Of a DNA stretch of 29,479 nt, positions 9,877 to 20,087 are shown piece by piece. Each line of letters starts with the position of its first letter. Position 1 is the stretch's first letter. Under the pieces are notes generated by a model. That model saw only the letters and a list, made by a program, of their open reading frames with translations, ran no database searches and had not been told where the DNA came from. A program made the position numbers and the translations under genes. Where the stretch lies: assembly GCA_015499985.1 (NCBI GenBank), contig JAAAUF010000009.1, positions 99,848 to 129,326 of the forward strand, written 5' to 3'. Source of the stretch: Haplosporangium gracile. Taxonomy: Eukaryota; Mortierellomycota; Mortierellomycetes; Mortierellales; Mortierellaceae.

Positions 9877-10523
9877 ATGAGCGACAGTCAGTTTTGTCAA
9901 GTTCACTGGCGGGATGCTGACCTAGTCAATGCCGACATTGACTGGGAACTCGAAGTCCTGCCCGACGACAGTAAAGTGGCTCACATTCACACGCCATCGC
10001 TCCCTTTTTGTTTCGTTCAATTATCGCCCTACCGTGTCTTGTTCTTTAGCCCTCGCGACTATTTTTACTTATTCTTCTGACTATTCTTTGCATTGTGATA
10101 CCACTTTCTCCCTATCCCCCCCTGTTCATTGTTTAGTGATTGAGGTTCCACTGAACCTGCAGCCTGTTTCTGCAGAGAGCGAACAAGGTATATTCTTTGC
10201 TCCAAAACTCCCACAGACACAAATACTTCTAAAGTGGAACCAATTTGCTCTTTAGTGCGCCCTATGTTCACGCGACCCCTTTCTTTCCTCCCTTCTCCTC
10301 CACATTCTGTGAACGCGTCAAACGCTCTGTCATACTTCTTCTTTTTGCAATGCATAATGTCTTACGTTATTTATCAATTTTCTACGTGTCTATTTCCCCC
10401 ATGCCTCGGCTAGCCGTATATGAACAAGAAGAATTGGAGATGGAACAGAAATGGACTGATGCGGATTTGCCGGTGGCCGTTGACCCGCGAGAGTCACAAC
10501 TAGGCGACTTGCCCATGGTCTGA
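9877..10523 (+). CDS. APC13: Anaphase-promoting complex subunit 13 (APC13/Swm1), three small exons
   Basis: Exons 9877-9970, 10137-10187 and 10414-10523, with phase-1 junctions, give exactly 85 codons (84 aa). Introns are 166 and 226 nt (GTAAAG and GTATAT donors, TTTAG and GCTAG acceptors). The spliced product contains WELEVLPDD, then IEVPLNLQP, then EQEELEMEQKWTDADL. This order matches the Apc13 family (human 74 aa: acidic/Trp N terminus, LP..D..IPL motif, EQE.KWTDLAL). The protein stabilises TPR subunits of the APC/C ubiquitin ligase in the nucleus. Each exon alone is too short to stand out; recognition depends on the splice. ATG 9877 lies 123 nt after the preceding stop. The C-terminal tail after KWTDADL is unlike the human protein. 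Confidence 0.85.
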
Positions 10524-10712
10524 GAGTGAGCTAGTGAGAGAGAGATAGAGAAACTTTAGTGTTTCCAGGAAGCTGGATTCATATCGGTAGACCCCTAGAG
10601 AGAGAGAGAGAAAGAGAGAAAGAGAGAGGACTGGTGGCAAAGAGCACACTACACCCTATCCACCCACATGTACCATACACAAGAACAACAGCCAACTGTA
10701 AACAATACAGCG

Positions 10713-10718
10713 ATTAAA
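10713..10718 (+). terminator. Possible ATTAAA polyadenylation signal for APC13
   Basis: ATTAAA, the commonest variant signal, lies 190 nt after the APC13 stop. It is only about 16 nt from the opposite-strand AATAAA of the arrestin gene, so the two convergent transcripts would overlap tail to tail. A single short motif, so confidence is modest. Confidence 0.35.
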
Positions 10719-10733
10719 TTAGCAAAGGAATTA

Positions 10734-10739
10734 TTTATT
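10734..10739 (-). terminator. Polyadenylation signal AATAAA for the alpha-arrestin gene
   Basis: TTTATT on the plus strand reads AATAAA on the minus strand, 201 nt beyond the arrestin stop at 10940. No nearer canonical signal was noticed. Confidence 0.5.
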
Positions 10740-10939
10740 ATTTGTTCGTTAAAAATAAGTGTGTGTGAAATGCGGTGGAGATCATTAGGCGTAATAGTAA
10801 TTACTTTTGGGGAAGAGAAAGAGGGGAGGGGTTCGTGTCTTTTTTTTTCATAAGGCTATCTAAGATGCACAAAGGTACTGCTAGTTGTGCTCAGGGGATG
10901 GGGGATTCAAGGAATGGGCTGCCCAACAAGTTGTGTCAC

Positions 10940-13900
10940 TCAGCGAAGATGCTCCTCAACCTCAATGGAATGCACAACAGCAGTATCAATAGGGCGTTGA
11001 AGCGTCTTCTTCAAGATCGGAACACTCTGCAAATTGGACAGTGTCAACCCGACAGCATCAAATGTCTGCAAGGCACCTGTCTGGTGTGGGCCAGGGCGGA
11101 ACCAGTTCTGATGATGAACTCGTTCAACGCGTTCCCAGGGCGGGATCCTGGCCAGGTTGTAGTTGCCGATACAGCCGTTACTGTTGTTGTTTCCGTTGTT
11201 GGTGCCAGCGACGCCTTGGTTGCTTCCAGCGCTTTCCTGTCGTCGGTGATAACCGTTGCTTCCATTGTTTTCATTATTAGTGGGCATAGATTTGTTGAAG
11301 GGTGGGGGAGGCAAGAAGTCACCTGGGGTGGCAGAGAGGTTCGAAAGATTGCCGTTGGTAGTTGGGACGTCTCGACGACTAGGGCTTCTCTCCAGACGAG
11401 TGTTTTTTGATGACGATGAAGGAGACGTGCTGGCCAGGAGTGGAGGTGAAGCCATTCCAACTGGGGAGATGACACCTGGAGGCTGCTGGTGGGCAGGAAG
11501 TGAGTGTTGGTAGGGCACTCTCTCGGAGATGGGAGGGTATCCTCCGTCCTGGTGGCGAGAGGAGGAGGAGTATCCTTGGTCGTTCCCGCTGCCGCTGTTA
11601 TTAGAGCTGTTACCGGTGTTGGAACGCGTGGGTTCATATCCCCCAGTGTAGCCTCCGCGGGAAGGGGGTGTTGGGGTATCGATGGTGTCCTGGTCCGGCG
11701 TATAGTTGCCGCTTTGCTGTTGGTAATGTGACTTTTGTGACAGAGACGCATTCCGGCGAGGTAATGGCTTGCTGAGAGATGTATTGTTGGTAGTCGATGA
11801 TGACAGGTTGTTTGCGGTAGCAGCAGCAGTAGGGTTGGCGACAGGGATGGTGGTAGGAGATTGGGGCTGGTACCGGTACTCGACTTCGGGTGGCAAGACA
11901 CCGTCATTGTTGTACATGCCCTGGTTGGGCAGGATTCTGCGGCTGGCCTTTCTGGCCAACTCTGCCTGTTGTTCGGGGCTCAAGTCGCGGTGTGCGCTCT
12001 TGGGAGGGCGAGCCGTAGGTGGAGGAGGGGTATATCCGACATTGCCGTTGCTGTCCACAATACCGGCGCCGCTGGAAGCATTTTGTCCTTGTTGTTGCCA
12101 GTCATCATTGGACGTAGAGGATTTGGTTGTTGCGCCCAGGGGTGGTGAACGCTTGTCGACGCCATTGGAAGAAGAAGACGTGCCATCGGTAACGGAGCGG
12201 TCGAGTTGCGCGGCGTTGTTGGAAGGCTGATCCCTGATCTGGTTCATCAGCTGTTCCCGCTCTGCTCTCCAGCTGGACCCATTGAGGCGCGGGGTTTGCA
12301 AATCCTTCATGCTCTTGCTCCGTGTCAGGCTCTTCTTGAGTGTCCGTTCGCGGTGGAGTTCTGCCGATCCTCCTGTCAGAAATTCCTGCATGGCGTTGGT
12401 ATTACTTGATCCTGGGTTGCTCAACAACGAGGCAGCTGAGGCGGAGGCGAGCGAAGACATTCCGATAGCCGATTCTCCTGTGGTAATCACAGGACTCACA
12501 GCTTGGACAGTGTCATTGCTGCTGCTGTTGTTGTTACAGATGCTGTTGGCGAGAGGACCTGGAAGATCGCCGATAGGGTCGGCCCATCCAGACTCGAAGA
12601 AATAAGGTTGCAACCGACTTTTTGTCCAGCGAGGGGTGCGTCCTGTAATGATAGGATTATCAATATTATGGGTTGCAATGGGTATAGGAAACGCGCACTG
12701 GCAGGTCGTATCACCGCCCGAGAAGACCGACCGCTTGATCTTGAAGATACATAAGAGTTCATAATAAACCTTGAGAAAGTTGGACTCGAATGTTGGGATG
12801 GAGTAGTATTTGCCCAAGGGAGGGATGGTGGTCAGGATATCGACCTGGCCCGTCTCTCCCTGTCGCACCTTGCATTCGACAGTCTTTGTCATGATATCGG
12901 TCTGGGATTGGTTGGAGAGGTTGGCGTAGGAGGTTGGAACAGTGCCCTTAATGGTCCGACGGAGAACTATATCGATGGCCGCTACCTTACCCTGACCATT
13001 GTTGACCAGGGTTGTCGCCATAGACAATGGGTCGCCTATACATGTATGCATATGCCATGGGCATCGATATTATAGAAGGTGAGGAGAATGAAAATTAATG
13101 GGTCGGAATTAATGTCGGGCGCGCATTTGTTTTCTTTTCAATGGCTGAATGGGCGGGCTGACTGTCGTGTGTGTGTGGTGTGTTTGCACACATGCACAAA
13201 CAAAATTGTAATTTACGGAAACAAAACATGTCGTACAGACAACAACATCAAATACAACCACAACCGCATCCATAACAACGATGACGGCTGAAGAATGACA
13301 ATGCTACCAAGAAAAGTGGACAGCCATAAAAACAAAAAACAAACGAATAGTGAAACAACCCTCCAGATTAATCGATTTCATGGGGACACTGTAAGCTGTA
13401 AACTGTACCTGGGACATAAACCTGTTGGTGCATTTTAATGCTGACATCAATCCCCGTCGGCGGTTTATTGACCTGTGTCGTGCTCTTTGACGTTGTTGCC
13501 CCAACGACCTCGCGATATGTCCACTCTAAAGGTTTGGGAGCAAGGACATTGGGCATGAATTGGCAGAGGACTTCTTCTGAGGACAGGCTTGGTTCAAAGG
13601 GACTTTCCACATGTGCCTTCCACACGTAGCGTATAGAGAATCCATCAAGGCCCTTTTTGAATTACAGAGAAAAACAAGAAATGAAAGTAAGGTTAGGAGG
13701 AGGGGTCAGGGTGGTATCAGTCAACTTGACCATGTCGCATCATATCCCTACTAAATGATCTAAATGCGCAATGACGCTCCACTATCCCTGTCGTCCTCTC
13801 CTTCTTTCTTTCTCTCCAACATTCAACATGCTTTAATTGCAATACGGAACAAAGATGATTTAATGAGATAACAAAAACACCAAAAGAATTACGATAGCCA

Positions 13901-15447
13901 GCCAGCCACACAAAAAAAGAACTTACAGGAATACAGGGAGGAAAGTTGACGTTGGGCACCTTGAGAGCAAAAGGAAACGTATACGATCCGGGGGCAATCT
14001 CTTGCCAGGTGGCCAACTCGTTATCGCCTTGATTCGAGCCAGAGACCATAACTTCTGTGTCAAAGAGGGTAATGACGGTCTGTTGGAACTTTTGGCGCAT
14101 CGAGTCACCGTTTGATTCTTGACCCAATACGATAGCAGACTCTTCGGCTAGTGGTTTTTGTGATAGGTAATTTGTGTTTTTTTAGGGTTTGACGGTGGAG
14201 ATTTTCATGACGAACCAAAAAAAGAGAAAAGGCACACGATGAGTGGCCAAAGAGGAGTAAAAAAAAAAAAGAATTAAGAAGGTTGAGTTTTGCGATAGGA
14301 TGAAGGCTCTATTGCCAACAAAGATCGAGAGCAAAACAATTCATTTTTAAAAAAAAAAGAGGGTGCGAGCTTTCTTTCTCATTTTTTCTTGTCGTTTTGG
14401 CATCGCTCGAGTGAATATGGCAATTAGGAGCGTGGGCGACAAACAAAAACTAATTGGTCAAGTGATCCCCTCCCTCTCGTTTGGTTGAGACAAAGATACC
14501 ATTCTACCCCTGTGTTCCATCTCGAAACGCGCGTTCGGAGAGATGTGAATAAGGGCCATGGACCAAAAAAAAAAGGGTCATAACTGTGCTGATATACTTG
14601 TTGTCGTTGTTGATACTAATGATGTCGTGCCCAAAAGTTGTCTGTTGGTCCATGGACCAGACAGAGTAAGCGAGAAGGAAATATGCACGGGGCATCAACA
14701 ACAACATTGTCCGTTGTGATGATTTTCCATTTCTTTTCACCGCCCAATATGTGTACATGTTTTGTGGCGATGAACCCACGGACACTTATTTCTCTTCTGA
14801 CCCCCTATTAATAACAGCATTGGTCCCATCTTGCTGTTCTTGTTGATGTTCCACGTTGATGTGGTTGAATTGCGTCAACAAACAGCGAGATCTATCTGTC
14901 TATGTTCTTGTAAAACGTAAGAGTGGAAGAAGAGAGAGCAAGAGAGGAACGCCCCCTCCCCCCTCGCGCATGGAAACATCTCTTTAAAGAGAACTGTGGT
15001 GGTGGTGGTTATCCTGCTATTGGTATAGGTAATTGTCCTGTTGCTACTGGTGTAAGTAACCTTCAGGTGCACATGTTTGTGTACACAGACAAACGGTCGG
15101 TATTGCCTTTCAATTCCCTTCCTCCTGTCTCTCTGTCCTGCCAGTGTCGCATGGAGGGAAAATATAAACCAATATACACACGCCCTGTCTGCCATTGAAA
15201 AAAAAGATCTCATGCCAACTGCCTTTTCTTCTCATTTACCTTTGAGGCTAAGACGAATGCCCGAGGCATGGCAGGGTTTGATCAGTTTGAGCTCGACATG
15301 ACCTCGGACGACTGCATTCGGTCGGAGGAGACAGGTCGAGCCGCTACCGCCCTGTGCAAAGACGACGGTGAGGGTTGACGATCGTGTGGACGAGGAGGGC
15401 GTTGTGGAGGGGACGGGTGGGGTTGGTGGCGAGGGAGCGACGGCCAT
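10940..15447 (-). CDS. Alpha-arrestin (arrestin-related trafficking adaptor), four exons, 922 aa
   Basis: Exons in coding order are 15447-15240, 14147-13927, 13652-13409 and 13035-10940. They total 2769 nt with matching phases (1, 0, 1). Introns are 1092, 274 and 373 nt. Residues about 15-210 form an arrestin N domain (LLRPNAVVRGHVELKL, IRLSLKAEESAIVLGQ across the first splice, WQEIAPGSYTFPFALKVP). Residues about 215-400 form the C domain (VYVPGDPLSMATTLVNNG, then VLRRTIKG and a Cys-rich strand). Residues about 410-850 are disordered and rich in Ser/Asn/Gln/Pro. The last 70 residues look ordered again (ARIPPWERVERVHHQNW). Fungal alpha-arrestins recruit Rsp5/NEDD4 ligases to plasma-membrane transporters. 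I saw no PPxY motif. ATG 15447 (CCCATGG) is the first Met of the exon; the frame is open upstream without ATG. Confidence 0.85.
14148..15239 (-). other. Unusually long first intron (1092 nt) of the alpha-arrestin gene
   Basis: Donor GTAAAT at 15239 and acceptor CCACTAG ending at 14148 join LSLK to EESAIVLG in phase 1 with no residues missing from the arrestin fold. The intron is several times longer than most in the window. It has A-runs and an 11-bp inverted repeat but no convincing gene; frames of 90-110 codons inside start with non-ATG codons or lack motifs. Confidence 0.7.
14556..14655. repeat. 11-bp inverted repeat inside the arrestin intron
   Basis: CCATGGACCAA at 14556-14566 is the perfect reverse complement of TTGGTCCATGG at 14645-14655, 78 nt apart. 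The second arm sits in a perfect 12-bp palindrome, GGTCCATGGACC (14647-14658). No target-site duplication was recognised, so this is not called a transposon. Confidence 0.7.
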
Positions 15448-18400
15448 GGGGAGGGAGAGTAGTCGTGGTGTTGGCGATAGTGGGTGATGGTGACGATATT
15501 GACTGATGTGATGGCGCGTATTGGTTTCATGCACAGGAGAGCTGGGATTTCTAACTGAGGCTGCTGGTGGTGTTGATCACTGGCGATTATCTTTGAATAA
15601 TGGTCGTGTGGTGGTTATGAAGGGTATTGGCAAATGCTGGAGAAAAAGTGTAAGTGAAGAAAAGGCAGAGGGTATGAAGAAACTGCAGGGGAGGGAATGC
15701 AAATAGTACTAATGGAATGGTAAATGAAAACAAAAGAAGAGAAGGAAAAGAAAGGAAAGAAAGAAGAAAGGAAAGAAAGAAGATAGGAAAGTGGCTACAA
15801 GCAGAATGGAAAAAGAAGTACAGACTAGCAGGATTATTGATTCGAATGTACAATGAAATGAGAGGGCAGGGCAGGGCAGGGCAGGGACCGCGTGCAATTG
15901 ACGAAGGGCAATGGGGACAGTCGAAAAAAAAAGCCCCCAATAAATGAAAACGGCCGTTTTTGTGCGAAAGAATTGACTCGATTGCGCACAGAGGGGGGAG
16001 GGAGAAAAAAAATGATATTAAAAAGGAGGGAGAAGGAGATGAGAATGAAGAAGTATTGGGGGCGAAGGGGGGGGGAGAATGAAGAAGGATGAAAAAGAAG
16101 GAGAGAAGTAAAGTGAGAGCGAGAGGATTGCTTAGGGTATGTTTGTTATGTTAATATTATTTTTATTACAATTGTTACTGAGGCGGTCAAGGATATATGA
16201 GTGACAATGATGACGATGATGATGATAATGGCGATGAAGATGACACCCGAGAAGACGGAGAGAGAGGGGGGATGGAGCCAGTCATCCTATTGCCTGTTGC
16301 CGGGTAATAATACCTTTGAATGGACGGGACCCTACTCCTCCCTCTGTCTGGCTTATTTAACAAAGAATGGGCGGAGAGAAGAAGGGAAGAGACAGAAAGA
16401 GTCTCTGTCTTTGTCACTTCTGGGTGGTGAAACCCCCCCAGGGCTCTCATCTGCACTCGCACTCACTCACTCTCACTCTCAGCACTCACACTCTCAGTTC
16501 AACTACTGCTATTTAGCCTCTCTTGTTCTACATGTAGAGCACTACATCACACAGGCAGAGGTCAGGTCAGGGGCCATCAGCCATAAGGGAACAGAGTAAA
16601 ATGGAGAACGGAGAAATAGTACACCACCTTCGTTAGTCCAGTGAAGGCGGCGGATTTCATGACCAAGCACAGAAACTCTACACACATAGCGCCGTGGAAT
16701 GCAAAACTAGTACATCTCCATGGGTACCCCTTTCATTCATTCAGCTTTCTTCCTTCCACTTCAAACGCAGTGAAATGATAAACAAAAACAAACAACAAAC
16801 AGCAAACAACTCCCTGTATTTCTCCTTTTTTTTCTTTTGCTAGCGTCGATCCCACATGGCAACATGCCGAACAACTAGGGATTTCCTGCATATCCTTGAC
16901 AGTACCAGCTTGAAATACATTCCTTCTAGCCACCTCTCTTTAACTAAGCGAGCTCCTACTACTTAGTATTCCGGCACCCTCCTTTTTTCTCAACGGTTCA
17001 ACCGGCTATGATACGCTGAAGTCCAGGGGCAAATGACTATTTCTCTCTAGCGTCGATGAAGAAATCGATCTAGCTGGTGTTTTTGACGTTTAAAGTTTAT
17101 CCGCCGTCACCCCTGCCCCTGACCCTGTGTGCCTGCCTATTTGAATTGTGGTGTGTGGTATATGGGTCCATGTCATCATTGAATGTCCTCCTCCTTCCTT
17201 CCCTCTTGAACAAAAAACGCTACAAATGTTGGAAGCAAGAAAAGCAGAGCCATGGCTATGATGCATTACAATAAGCATGGACGATCGAATACCATTTGGC
17301 GAGAAAAAAGTATAAGATGAGATGAGAAGGGACAGCTGTTTGGAAATGGCATAACAGCACATTAAAACAATGATCATCGCTCACAAAAAAAGCAAAAACG
17401 CAGAAGTACCCCTGGTTGACTTGGGCTGGGACTTCACCATTTTAGCGTCAATTTTCTTGGACGATTAATACATCTAATAATACAACGCCTTGTATACCCT
17501 AGTTGTATTCATTTGTAGTTTTGCTCTTTCGGAGTCGAGCCCCTCTCCTCTCCCCTTCATCTTTCATAGTCATAGCCTGCTTTTCAACGACCAAGGCAGA
17601 AGGGGAAGAGGAGCCCTCTTATTTCTCGAGTAGACAGATCCCAGTCGGACATGTACTTTGACGGTTGTCGATTGCCACTTTGTAGAAAATGCTGGTGGGA
17701 CAAGAATCAGAAGGAAGAGAGAAGAATGTTTTCACATGCATGGACTTTCCAATGACAACAACAGCGTGGTGCTTGACGGTGCCTCTGTCAGAAATACATC
17801 TACGACAATTGCATCTGTTGAAAAACTGATATCTTTGCGCGGCCACGGTGTAAAATTGCAATAATGAGTGGACATCCCTCCGCAAATCGACACTCGGGTG
17901 TCATGACAGTGTCAACGCATGAAAAGTATACAGGATACATGAGAAAAGTGAGTCAATTGCCAACAACCTTCATCTTATGAATACCAATGTCGACATCTAC
18001 GTAGGATACGTGCCCACATATCACTTTGGATGGATATGCCTGTATGGACCCAAAAATTGGCTACCTGCAGACAGGGTTTGAGACTATAGAAGAGTCGACG
18101 CGCAAGGATAATGAGATGGGATGAAACAAAAAATGAGAGAGAGATCTCACACCACACAGGCGCATACAAAGTCTGCCGATTCCCCGCTGTGAGAGGGGTA
18201 ACCAGCAAGGTTTAGTCCTCTCACCAGAGACATCCGGTCGGACGTCTTCATTGCTTCCGGCTGTTTGCTCCTCTCCCACCTTAGAGGATGGAAGAGGTTG
18301 TGGTCTCAGCCCTTCTATCTCAACACCTTGCTTTTTCTTAATTTTTTTGACGACAAAACCAAGGCCCTCAACCCTCCTTTCTTACATCTACTTCAAATTC
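15448..18400. other. About 3 kb without an assignable gene; arrestin promoter on its left side
   Basis: Bases 15640-16140 are strongly purine-rich on the plus strand, i.e. a C/T-rich leader for the minus-strand arrestin gene. A 36-codon acidic frame starts at 16197. The rest (16600-18400) has only short frames on both strands, none with a motif I recognise. No tRNA-like A/B box pair was found. Confidence 0.5.
15864..15886 (+). repeat. Five-unit GGGCA tract with G-quadruplex potential
   Basis: Five GGG runs at 15864, 15869, 15874, 15879 and 15884, separated by CA dinucleotides, meet the classic G-quadruplex pattern on the plus strand. This is about 420 nt upstream of the arrestin ATG, on the strand that is template for that gene. 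Confidence 0.8.
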
Positions 18401-18422
18401 ACTCTCGAAAAAACGAGCTATA

Positions 18423-19118
18423 CTGATCGCTACTCTCGCGCAGTTGTTGTTGTTGCTCCTGGCAACACTGATGCCTACTTTTACCGCGGCTGCTCCAGTG
18501 CCTGACTCAATCGTGTTCTCAAACCTCCTTGCTGTTCTGGAAGCAACGACCGCCAAAATCGATATGTATCCAGAGGTCCCTTGCGTCCCCAACATCTTTA
18601 TCCTGATGACATACAGTCCCAATGTAAGTGGCAGCCAGGGCTACAACAACTACGACATCCTCCCAACACCTACAGGTGACAGTATACCAATCGCCACCAA
18701 GCCTTCCTCTCAGTCTCTACCAGACAATGGCGGTAAAGCCTTTGGGGGGTACCACCACCTACTGGAGATCGACGATGTCGACAGTAAAGATCAGCTGCAG
18801 CGGGAATGCCTAATCAACAGAGCTCCAACATAACCACTTTCGTTTGCACCAGAGGTGGGGATCGTCTGTCTTTTTGCAGATTTATTATATCGGAGCGAGG
18901 TGGGGATCGTGAAGGAATGTGGGTGTATGACCTTGCACGAGTTAGAGTCCCTCCAGTCGGTTATTGGGTCCAGAAACCATACCTTTGTATTCTACACGAA
19001 GCGGGGGTGCCGAGGCACACCTGCCTTTCGGCGATTTGGCCTCCACTATGGGGCTGTCTGGCACGATCGAGAGTATCTATATTGTCCAGGGAGTACTTTT
19101 ACCTATGCCTGCGCATAA
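18423..19118 (+). CDS. Probable small secreted cysteine-containing protein, two exons, start uncertain
   Basis: Two open stretches join cleanly: up to 18783 (donor GTAAAG) and 18880-19118 (acceptor TCTTTTTGCAG), a 96-nt intron in phase 1. An AATAAA follows 50 nt after the stop. The joined product has a strongly hydrophobic N terminus (LIATLAQLLLLLLATLMP then TFTAAAP), like a signal peptide with an Ala-rich cleavage site, and six cysteines (EVPC, KECGC, RGCRG, LYCPG, YACA). I do not recognise the family. No ATG precedes the hydrophobic run in frame: the first in-frame ATG is 18471, inside it (183 aa). CTG 18423 would give a complete signal peptide (199 aa). A missing upstream exon or a sequence error is equally possible. 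An alternative 52-nt intron (18624-18675) is not ruled out. Confidence 0.5.
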
Positions 19119-19167
19119 TTAACAGGACAATCAGTTATTTTATACCCAATGCAAGGTTAAGCACAAT

Positions 19168-19173
19168 AATAAA
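19168..19173 (+). terminator. Polyadenylation signal AATAAA after the secreted-protein gene
   Basis: AATAAA 50 nt downstream of the stop at 19118. Its position supports the proposed second exon as the true 3' end of that gene. Confidence 0.5.
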
Positions 19174-20087
19174 TAGTACTCTTGTTCACATTAATCACGG
19201 AGACGGCTTCGTTGTCGACGCACTCAGAAAAAAAGAGCTCCTTTCTCATGCCTCTCCTTTCTGTGTCATTTTCATCTTATTGTTCAGGCTCCTAACAAGA
19301 CAAAGTAGCTAGTCCTTGACATATCGCAAAAACAAAAAATTAAGGAGTTCCCAGGATCCTTCTCCTCATCCTCGCTCTCCCTTTCTGTGTTTTGTAACGT
19401 GGTACGTAAGGTCCTTTTTGTCCTTTATCTTTTTTTACAGAGGCAGGCTTTATCCCTCGTCCTTTCCTTAATATCATTATCGCCTCCTTTTTTTCAATAT
19501 CCCTGAATTTATATGATCGGACAAGAATCAAACGGCTTCAGTGTCATATTTTTTTTTGCCTTCAGACATGCTGTGAGTTTGTCCTGTGTTCCTTTTATTG
19601 TATCCTCCTTCTCTCCACCACGAACGTAACTCTCCCATTCTCTTCTCCTTTCTGCAGAAGCAATCCCTTGTACTGTCTTTCCCAGCTTACACTACCAAAA
19701 AGGATAATCGGCTTCTTGCGACAACAAGTGTCGAGTGGTTGAAGATTGAAGAGAAAAAGAGGGGGATGAGAGAGACAAGGAGAAAGAGAATAATAGCCAA
19801 ACGAGCTCTCCTAGTTTTCTGTTTGCTTTGCCCCATTCCAAGTGCTCAGGCATGTTCTTTCAAGGTTACTTCTTTTCTGGACAATTGTCATGGCTGCTTC
19901 GCTCTACATCTAATCCATAAGTCCCTTGTAGACGGGCTTTTTGCCGACATTGGTCATTGTTCCTGCTTTCTTCTCTTTTCTCTTGTTTTGTCTTCATCGT
20001 CCTTTTCTCTCACTCTCGTCCAATTTTTTTTGTTTCCTCCCACTCCAACACAAACGCACACAAACTACGAATTTACAGTTTTCATTC
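19174..20087. promoter_or_regulatory. Upstream region of the VTC1-like gene
   Basis: About 0.9 kb of T/C-rich sequence with no supportable gene. The last 150 nt before ATG 20088 are pyrimidine-rich then CA-rich, as in other leaders here. A frame beginning at 19941 extends the downstream protein by 49 Phe/Leu/Ser-rich residues. I take this as translated leader rather than coding sequence. Confidence 0.45.

Noticed and set aside
11044..11907. 287-codon minus-strand open frame
   Set aside because: It lies wholly inside arrestin exon 4 in another frame and its composition (His/Thr/Pro/Leu) mirrors the Gln/Asn/Ser codon repeats of the real frame.
14504..14785. 93-codon minus frame inside the arrestin intron
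   Set aside because: It begins with GTG, has no family resemblance and no leader or splice support.
16197..16307. 36-codon acidic frame beginning MSDNDDDDDD
   Set aside because: It arises from a GAT repeat, is very short and has no supporting splice or downstream frame; it could only be revived by transcript data.
17940..18080. Short plus frame containing VGYVPTYHFGWICLYGP
   Set aside because: About 50 codons, no ATG-splice context and no recognised family; chance cannot be excluded.
18624..18675. Alternative 52-nt intron (GTAAGT...CTACAG) in the secreted-protein gene
   Set aside because: The sites are good, but using it shifts the frame away from the long second exon and gives a short product; kept only as an alternative isoform.
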